In this document: one piece after another, positions 57,303 through 64,000 of the stretch
Numbering within the stretch: the first letter of the stretch is position 1
How the letters are laid out: each line of letters begins with the position of its first letter
Assembly (NCBI GenBank): GCA_020725545.1
Contig: DYEV01000002.1
Location: 1 to 64,000, forward strand
DNA: 64,000 nt
From: Desulfobacca sp.
Lineage (GTDB): Bacteria; Desulfobacterota; Desulfobaccia; Desulfobaccales; Desulfobaccaceae
Direction of reading: 5' to 3'
Made by a program: the position numbers and the translations under genes
Notes under the pieces: generated by a model
What the model saw: only the letters and a program-made list of their open reading frames with translations
Told to the model about the DNA's origin: nothing
Databases searched by the model: none

Positions 57303-59204
57303 CTAACGGCCAAGATAGTATCCGGTGATAACTGCCACACCAATCAAGATCCCCAGGGCATAATTTTGCACGTAGCCGGTCTCCAGCTTGCGGATCACCA
57401 GGCTCAAACGGTCCACAACGCTGGCCGTGCCATTCACCGCCCCGTCGATGACCTTGGAATCGGCCTCTTGCCAGAGGAAGACGGAACCATTTTTGATGGG
57501 TTCCACCACTGTGGCATCGTAAATTTCATCCACATAGTATTTGTTGTAGATCAGATCGTAGAGGCCGGGGACCTTTGCCGTCACCTGGGCCGGCAGTTCC
57601 GGCTGTTTGATGTACATCTTGTAGGCAATGAAGATACCGATACCGGCGACACCCATGCTGACCAGCATCATCATGACTTCAAAAGTCATGGAGTGGTGCA
57701 CTTCATGACCGGCCGCCACGTGGGCAATGGACGGTGCCAAGAATTCATGGAAGACATTCCAGCCCTGGATTAAGGGGATGCCCACAAAACCACCCACCGT
57801 GGACAGGATCGCCAGAATGATTAGGGGAATCGTCATGACCGGGGGGGATTCATGGGGATGCACATGGTGATCCCAGCGTTTTTCGCCATAGAAGGTCATG
57901 AAGATCAGCCGGAACATATAAAAGGCGGTCATCATGGCGCCCAGCGAAGCGATGGCCCAGTAGCCCACATGGCCATCGGTCAGAGCCTTGAAGAGAATCT
58001 CGTCTTTACTGAAGAAGCCGGCGAAGGGGAAGATGCCGGCGATGGCCAGGGTGCCGACTAACATGACCGCATAAGTGATGGGCATCTTGTTTTTCAGGGC
58101 GCCCATTTTGCGCATATCCTGTTCGCCGTGCATACCATGGATCACACTGCCCGAACCCAAAAAGAGGAGGGCTTTGAAGAAGGCATGGGTCATGAGGTGG
58201 AAGATGGCGGCGACAAAGGCGCCGACGCCGCAGGCCAGGAACATATACCCCAACTGACTGACCGTTGAGTAGGCCAACACCCGTTTAATGTCATTCTGAG
58301 CCAAGCCAATGGAGGCGGCCATGAAAGCGGTGGCCAAACCGATAACCGCCACCACCGTCATGGAGATGGGGGCCATGACATAGAGGGCGCTGCAGCGGGC
58401 CACCATGTAAACGCCGGCCGTCACCATGGTGGCGGCATGGATCAAGGCGCTGACGGGGGTGGGACCTTCCATGGCATCGGGCAACCAGGTATACAGCGGT
58501 ATCTGGGCCGACTTACCGGTGGCGCCGACAAACAGACAAAGAGTAATTATGGTCAGAATGGCGCTGCCCACCGGGAAATTATGGGCTTGGGCAAAGACTT
58601 CCCGGAAATTGACGGTCCCGAAGGTGTAGAAAATCAGGAAAATGCCGAGCAGGAAGCCGAAGTCACCGATCCGGTTCACCACAAAAGCCTTTTTGCCGGC
58701 GTCACTGGCCGATTGCTTCTCATACCAGTAACCGATGAGCAGGTAAGAGCACAACCCCACGCCTTCCCAGCCCACGAACATGAGCAGGAAGTTGTTGGCC
58801 ATGACCAGGATGAGCATGTTGACCACAAAGAGGTTGAGGTAGGAGAAGTATCTAGCATAGCCCGGGTCATCATGCATGTAGCCCACGGAGTAGATATGGA
58901 TGAGGAACCCGACCCCGGAGACCACCAGCAGCATGACCAGGGACAAGGGGTCCACCAAAAACGCGGCTTGGGCATTGAAGGTACCGGAGGTGATCCAGTT
59001 AAAAACGAAGACCTCCACGGGTTTGGCCTTGGCCGGCAGATGCAGATATTCCCAGAAACAACCAAGCACCCACGCAAATGACAAACCGACCGAACCGGGT
59101 CCCACCAGGCTGACGGTGTTTTTAGATATTTTCTTGCCCAATAGGCCGTTGATTAAAAAACCTATTAGGGGAAAAACAGGCACCAACCAGACATATTGAA
59201 TCAT
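57303..59204 (-). CDS. nuoL: NADH-quinone oxidoreductase subunit L
   Basis: VGWEGVGLCSYLLIGYWYEKQSASDAGKKAFVVNRIGDFGFLLG..WLPDAMEGPTPVSALIHAATMVTAGVYMVAR. Confidence 0.97.
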   Translation of the reverse strand: MIQYVWLVPVFPLIGFLINGLLGKKISKNTVSLVGPGSVGLSFAWVLGCFWEYLHLPAKAKPVEVFVFNWITSGTFNAQAAFLVDPLSLVMLLVVSGVGFLIHIYSVGYMHDDPGYARYFSYLNLFVVNMLILVMANNFLLMFVGWEGVGLCSYLLIGYWYEKQSASDAGKKAFVVNRIGDFGFLLGIFLIFYTFGTVNFREVFAQAHNFPVGSAILTIITLCLFVGATGKSAQIPLYTWLPDAMEGPTPVSALIHAATMVTAGVYMVARCSALYVMAPISMTVVAVIGLATAFMAASIGLAQNDIKRVLAYSTVSQLGYMFLACGVGAFVAAIFHLMTHAFFKALLFLGSGSVIHGMHGEQDMRKMGALKNKMPITYAVMLVGTLAIAGIFPFAGFFSKDEILFKALTDGHVGYWAIASLGAMMTAFYMFRLIFMTFYGEKRWDHHVHPHESPPVMTIPLIILAILSTVGGFVGIPLIQGWNVFHEFLAPSIAHVAAGHEVHHSMTFEVMMMLVSMGVAGIGIFIAYKMYIKQPELPAQVTAKVPGLYDLIYNKYYVDEIYDATVVEPIKNGSVFLWQEADSKVIDGAVNGTASVVDRLSLVIRKLETGYVQNYALGILIGVAVITGYYLGR

Positions 59205-59214
59205 GGCCTGCTCC

Positions 59215-59520
59215 TTACCACTTCATGATATTCAATTCATCAACATAGACGTTGCCTTTGTTGCGGAAGATCACGTAGATCAGGGCCAGGCCCACTGCAA
59301 CTTCGGCTGCCGCTACCACCATGACAAAAAAGACGAGCATCTGTCCGTCAATGGACCGGTGCAAGTCTGAAAAGGCGACGAGGGAGAGATTCACGGCGTT
59401 CAGCATCATTTCAATAGACATGAAAATTATGATGGCATTCCGTCTTATCAGCACCCCAACTGTCCCGATAGCAAAGAGAGCGCTACTAAGAATCAGATAA
59501 TACGAAATTGGGATCTCCAT
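59215..59520 (-). CDS. nuoK: NADH-quinone oxidoreductase subunit K
   Basis: [61 protein letters not shown]. Confidence 0.96.
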   Translation of the reverse strand: MEIPISYYLILSSALFAIGTVGVLIRRNAIIIFMSIEMMLNAVNLSLVAFSDLHRSIDGQMLVFFVMVVAAAEVAVGLALIYVIFRNKGNVYVDELNIMKW

Positions 59521-59548
59521 AAAACCGTCTCCTGAAAACGCGTCGGCG

Positions 59549-60046
59549 TTATTCCACTTTCGATCTTGCCAGAATCACCGCCCCCACCACGGCGACCAAT
59601 AGGAGGATGGACGTCATTTCAAAGGGCAAGAGATAATCGGTGAAGAGGGATTTGGCCACCATTTCCGTGCTGCCGAAATCCGGGGTAAGGGGTTTTCCTG
59701 GCGGCACGATCATCCGGAAGACTTTATAGATGACCAGGGCAATGACGGCAGTGGCCAAGGACGAGCCAAAAATTTTCTGTCCCAGATGCCGATGCGCGCC
59801 GCCTTCTTCCGGTTGTCGGAGGTTCAGGAGCATGATGACAAACAGGAAGAGCACCATGATGGCCCCGGCATAGACTATGATCTGGATCGCCGCAATAAAT
59901 TGTGCGTTGGCCAGAAGATAGATGGCAGCCAGGGCAAAGAAGTTCAGAACCAGAAACAGGGCGCTGCGCACCGGATTTACCTGGATGACCACCATGATCC
60001 CGGAGATCAAAGCTGTTGCGGCTAATAGAAAGAATATTATTTGCAT
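59549..60046 (-). CDS. nuoJ: NADH-quinone oxidoreductase subunit J
   Basis: [53 protein letters not shown]. Confidence 0.96.
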   Translation of the reverse strand: MQIIFFLLAATALISGIMVVIQVNPVRSALFLVLNFFALAAIYLLANAQFIAAIQIIVYAGAIMVLFLFVIMLLNLRQPEEGGAHRHLGQKIFGSSLATAVIALVIYKVFRMIVPPGKPLTPDFGSTEMVAKSLFTDYLLPFEMTSILLLVAVVGAVILARSKVE

Positions 60047-60067
60047 CCTTTAATCTCCTTGCCTCGA

Positions 60068-60472
60068 TTACCCTTTGGGCTTTAACATGTCGATGTTATA
60101 AATGAGCAATTTTTTGTCATATTGCGCCAGCTCGTACTCTTTATTCAGGGAGATGGCCGCCTTGGGACAGGCCTCCTGGCAGAAGCCGCAGAAAATACAC
60201 CGGGTGAGATCAATGATAAATTCCACCGGATATTTTTCTCCGTAGCTCCCCTCTGCCGGCTCAATAACCCGAATCGCCTGGGATGGGCAGACCGTTTTAC
60301 AGAGGGTGCAGGCCACGCATTTGACCTTGCCGTTGTCATACAACTGTAATTCCGGCCGCCCCCGAAACCGGTCATAGACCGGTCTTTTCTGTTCAGGGTA
60401 GAGAATGGTTACCGGCTTGGAAAAGATGGCCTTAAACGTCGTCCCCAGCCCTTTTAGCAATGGAAGGATCAT
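60068..60472 (-). CDS. nuoI: NADH-quinone oxidoreductase subunit I
   Basis: CVACTLCKTVCPSQAI..CIFCGFCQEACPKAAI. Confidence 0.96.
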   Translation of the reverse strand: MILPLLKGLGTTFKAIFSKPVTILYPEQKRPVYDRFRGRPELQLYDNGKVKCVACTLCKTVCPSQAIRVIEPAEGSYGEKYPVEFIIDLTRCIFCGFCQEACPKAAISLNKEYELAQYDKKLLIYNIDMLKPKG

Positions 60473-60476
60473 GACA

Positions 60477-61508
60477 CTACCTCGGCATATAGAGCATGAT
60501 GATGCCGGTCAGAAGGATGTTGACCAGAGAAAGGGGCAACAAGACTTTCCAACCGAAATACATCAGTTGATCGAAACGGAAACGGGGGAAGGTGCCCCGC
60601 ACCCAGATGAAGAAGAAGATGAGAATGAAGGTCTTGAGAAGGAACCAGACCACCGGCGGCAGGAAGGGTCCCTGCCAGCCGCCCAAAAAGAGGGTGGTCG
60701 TCAGGGCGCTGGCAATAACCACATGGCCATATTCCCCCATCATTAACAGACCCCATTTCATGGAGCTGTATTCGGTCTGGTACCCGGCCACCAACTCATT
60801 CTCGCATTCAATCAGGTCAAAGGGCGTCCGGGCGCATTCCGCAAAGGCCGCAGTCAGGAAGAGAATGAACCCCAACGGTTGGTAGACAATAAACCACATA
60901 TGCTGTTGGGCTTCCACGATCTTCACCAGACTCAGGGTGCCGGCGATCATCAGAACGCCGATGACCGACAACCCCAAGGCCAGTTCATAACTGATCATCT
61001 GGGCCGACAGACGCAGAGCGCCCAACAGGGAGTATTTATTATTGGAGGACCACCCACCGATGACCGCGCCATACACGGCCATGCTGGCCACGGCGAAAAT
61101 GTAGAGCAAGCCGATATTGACATCGGCAATGACCCCCCGGTTCAGGGAAGCCACCGTCAGATCCAGTTTTTGACCATAAATTGTCAAGGTATCCGGCAGA
61201 ATCTTGTCAGCAAAGGGGATGACCGCCAGCGGCAGGAACGCTGTGAGGCCGACGATTACTGGCGCCAGGACAAAGAGGAATCTATTCGCCCCCGGAGGCG
61301 TAAAATCCTCTTTAAAAATGAGTTTGAGGGCATCTGCCAGGGGTTGCAGCAAGCCCCAAGGACCGACCCGGTTGGGCCCGTAACGGAATTGGATAAATCC
61401 CAAAACCTTCCGTTCCATCAGGACTACGTAAGCTATGGTAGTGAGAAACACCACAAAAACCACCAGGATCTTCACTACCATAACTCCAATCAATAACGGC
61501 AGGTTCAT
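60477..61508 (-). CDS. nuoH: NADH-quinone oxidoreductase subunit H
   Basis: YVVLMERKVLGFIQFRYGPNRVGPWGLLQPLADALKLIFKEDFTP..PFDLIECENELVAGYQTEYSSMKWGLLMMGEY. Confidence 0.97.
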   Translation of the reverse strand: MNLPLLIGVMVVKILVVFVVFLTTIAYVVLMERKVLGFIQFRYGPNRVGPWGLLQPLADALKLIFKEDFTPPGANRFLFVLAPVIVGLTAFLPLAVIPFADKILPDTLTIYGQKLDLTVASLNRGVIADVNIGLLYIFAVASMAVYGAVIGGWSSNNKYSLLGALRLSAQMISYELALGLSVIGVLMIAGTLSLVKIVEAQQHMWFIVYQPLGFILFLTAAFAECARTPFDLIECENELVAGYQTEYSSMKWGLLMMGEYGHVVIASALTTTLFLGGWQGPFLPPVVWFLLKTFILIFFFIWVRGTFPRFRFDQLMYFGWKVLLPLSLVNILLTGIIMLYMPR

Positions 61509-61512
61509 AGCA

Positions 61513-64000
61513 TTAACCCTTCTGAATGTTTACACGGCAAAGATTAGAGTTAGAAGTTAAACTATTGGCCAGCGGTTCGGCAAAATGATCGGCCAGGAAG
61601 ACCACTCCGGCGGGCAGGTCATCATTTACGGCCACCGGCACCGCAATCCGACCCTGGGCCGAACTGACGGTGACGGTATCGCCGGCGGCGACGCCCAGTT
61701 TGCCGGCATCCTCGGCATTGATCTGCAAGGTCTGGGTTCCGTTGACGATCATGGGGCCTGCCGCAAAGGTAGTAAAACTCCCGGAGTGGCCCATGGTCTT
61801 GCCGACGATGAGGGTAAAATCACCCTCACCCAGGGCTTCTGGTTCCACACTAAATGGGACAAACGTCCCTTTGATATCCGCCTTGAGATCGGGACAGGGC
61901 CAACGATAACCGGGTTGGAGGCCCACATAGATGGGCATGAGGGACACCATCTCCTTAAAGATGTCCTCGGCGCTGGCATATTCCAACGGCTGATCCAGCT
62001 TCTGGCTCAGTGCCGTGATAATCTGCCAGCCGGGTCGGACGCCGTTGGCGCTGACCGCGGCCCGGGTCTGACCCAGTCTGCCATCCGTATTGGTGTAGGT
62101 GCCGTTGACCTCGGCATGCACACCCACCGGCAGGATGACGTCCGCCAATTTGGCCACCTCGGTCATGAAAGCACCCTGATAGACGATGAATCTGGCCTTC
62201 TGGAGAATGCTCCGGATCCGTTGGCTGTTGGGCAGCTGCCGGATCATATCACCCCCCAGGATATAGAAAGCCTGGGGTGCGTTGACGGCATTGTTTTCCA
62301 GACGGGTCAGGGCTTCGTCCAAGGTTAGGCCGGGGATGGTGGAAGGCACTTTATTCCAAATTTTTCCGAACTTTTCGCCCGCTGCCAGCGGTTGATAGCC
62401 AGGCAGCAGGTTCGGCACCACCCCCACATCGCAGACCCCATGGGTATTATTTTTCTCGGCGATGGGGTAGAGGCCGCTGCCGGCATTTGCCGGCTGCCCG
62501 ATGAGCAGGAACAGGTTGGCCACGGCCACGACATTCTCTTTGCCGTTCGCCTGGGCCAAGAGATCGTTGCCGAAAATGATGGCCGGGGCCTGGGCCTGCA
62601 GCAGGGTCGCGGCAGCAGCCTGGAGGTCGGCCACGGCGACGCCCGTTTGTTTGGCGATATCATCCAAAGAAACACCTTGGAGGATTTCTTTACATGCGGC
62701 CCAACCCTCGGCCGGCAGCTGCGGTGCCAGGTCCGGGTTGGCAGCCACCATGGCAGCCATCAAGCCCAACACCAGGGCCCGCTCCGTCCCCGGGCGGTAA
62801 CGCAGCTTCTTGTGGGCATACCGGTCATACTTAGTCTTGCGAGGGTTGGCGACGATGAGTCTGAAGTCCTCTTTCTGCAGGGCTTCCATGAGAGCCCAAC
62901 CATAGGGCGGCATCTCCGGGGTGACATCGGCGCCGATGACCAGCACGGCATCCGCTTCTTTCAGCTTGGCCGTCTGCCCCATGACAAAGGGGAAGCCCTT
63001 GCCTTTGGCCTCTTCACTGAGGGTCAAGGTGCTATGGAAAGGTTTGGCATATTTCAGCACTTCGGGGTTGAGACCGTCGATTTCCGGCCAGCCGAAGACC
63101 TGGGCCATACCCTCCACGGCCCGCCAATAGTTATAACGTCCCGGATTATCGATCTGGTTGGTCCCCAGGACGACCCGGAAAAACTTCTGGAACACATAAT
63201 TGGATTCATTGGTGGCCCGGGGTGAGCCGATGCCATAGATGGCGCTGGGACCGCCCTTGGCCATGACCTGCATGAGCCCTTGGGCGGCAAAGTCCAGCGC
63301 CTCATCCCAACTGACCTCGACCAACTGCCCGCCTTTCTTGATGAGCGGTGCTTTCAGCCGTTGGTCAGAGGAGATGACGCCAAAGCCGAAGCGCCCCCGG
63401 ACGCAGAGAAGGGGATTGCCTTCATCCCGGCGGACCCGCTTGACCTGGCCGTCTTTGACGTGGACCTCGTAGTCGCAGCCGCCGCCGCAGAACTGACAGA
63501 TAGCGGGAGTGGCCGTCATTTCCCAGGCCCGGGCGCCGTACTTGAAGAGTTTATTGATGAGGGCCCCCACCGGGCAGACCTCGATACAGGTGCCGCAGAA
63601 TTCACAGTTCAGGGGCACCTGACCGCTGCCCAAATCGGTGAAATAAGCCCGGTTTTCAAAGTTGATGGCGCTGGCCCCCACCCGCTCTTTGCAGACCCGG
63701 ACGCAGCGGCCGCAGGTGACGCAGCGGGTGTTGTAGCGCTCGATCAACTTGGAGTCAAAATCATTGTTAATGGGTTTGCGGACCGCCTCGTAGTCGACTT
63801 CGGCTATGCCCAATTCGTGGGTCAGATTCTGCAGCTCACACTCACCGCCCTTATCGCACCAGGGACAGTCCAGGGGGTGGTTGATAAGCATGAATTTGAC
63901 CAACTCCCGGCGGATATCCTGGAGCTTCTCGGAATTGGTGACCACCTCCATACCTTCTGCCACTTTGGTGGTACACGCCGGTTGTGGTCTGGGCGGGCCA
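61513..64000 (-). CDS. nuoG: NADH-quinone oxidoreductase subunit G (truncated by window edge)
   Basis: CPWCDKGGECELQNLTHELG..CVTCGRCVRVCKERVGASAI..CEFCGTCIEVCPVGAL; molybdopterin-oxidoreductase domain. The frame remains open at the right edge. Confidence 0.94.
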   Translation of the reverse strand, partial: GPPRPQPACTTKVAEGMEVVTNSEKLQDIRRELVKFMLINHPLDCPWCDKGGECELQNLTHELGIAEVDYEAVRKPINNDFDSKLIERYNTRCVTCGRCVRVCKERVGASAINFENRAYFTDLGSGQVPLNCEFCGTCIEVCPVGALINKLFKYGARAWEMTATPAICQFCGGGCDYEVHVKDGQVKRVRRDEGNPLLCVRGRFGFGVISSDQRLKAPLIKKGGQLVEVSWDEALDFAAQGLMQVMAKGGPSAIYGIGSPRATNESNYVFQKFFRVVLGTNQIDNPGRYNYWRAVEGMAQVFGWPEIDGLNPEVLKYAKPFHSTLTLSEEAKGKGFPFVMGQTAKLKEADAVLVIGADVTPEMPPYGWALMEALQKEDFRLIVANPRKTKYDRYAHKKLRYRPGTERALVLGLMAAMVAANPDLAPQLPAEGWAACKEILQGVSLDDIAKQTGVAVADLQAAAATLLQAQAPAIIFGNDLLAQANGKENVVAVANLFLLIGQPANAGSGLYPIAEKNNTHGVCDVGVVPNLLPGYQPLAAGEKFGKIWNKVPSTIPGLTLDEALTRLENNAVNAPQAFYILGGDMIRQLPNSQRIRSILQKARFIVYQGAFMTEVAKLADVILPVGVHAEVNGTYTNTDGRLGQTRAAVSANGVRPGWQIITALSQKLDQPLEYASAEDIFKEMVSLMPIYVGLQPGYRWPCPDLKADIKGTFVPFSVEPEALGEGDFTLIVGKTMGHSGSFTTFAAGPMIVNGTQTLQINAEDAGKLGVAAGDTVTVSSAQGRIAVPVAVNDDLPAGVVFLADHFAEPLANSLTSNSNLCRVNIQKG

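Noticed and set aside
1-64000. CRISPR arrays, rRNA, tRNA, defence islands
   Set aside because: No regularly spaced direct repeats, no rRNA-like sequence, and no tRNA recognised by eye; small RNAs could be missed without covariance searches.

Overview
This 64 kb, GC-rich window looks like a chromosomal segment from an anaerobic Desulfobacterota-type bacterium; that assignment is an inference from gene content (HdrABC, Nuo, Thi4, LonB-like, a divergent EF-G). Most of it is ordinary housekeeping sequence: speD, class II photolyase, an EF-G paralogue, MOSC/MogA, NfeD plus slipin, a LonB-like protease, CDF, GreA/B, thi4, gatB, pdxA, dnaJ-hspR-comEC, a Liv-type ABC operon, murA, yihY, cysS, GT2, a large HdrA-type flavoprotein with HdrB and HdrC, and nuoG-N running off the right edge. 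There are two mobile-element or pseudogene graveyards (about 60-1120 and 53.0-54.2 kb). I saw no CRISPR array, rRNA, tRNA or recognisable defence island. The best candidate for something undescribed is the seven-gene minus-strand operon at 31.6-39.05 kb. In it a branched-chain-amino-acid-type ABC transporter (LivK/H/M/G/F) is contiguous with an MCE/MlaD protein and a lipoprotein with many aromatic-Pro-aromatic repeats, and the LivF-like ATPase has a substituted Walker B glutamate (LLLDDP). Other points worth checking: a cNMP-binding/TM/Cys-less rhodanese/DoxX-MauE fusion; a ComEC whose metallo-beta-lactamase domain has lost its metal ligands and which is coupled to hspR-dnaJ; a doubled HdrA with a GltD-like insertion; a dispersed repeat placed directly after stop codons; and a MITE-like inverted repeat. 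All family calls come from reading the protein sequences; no searches were run.
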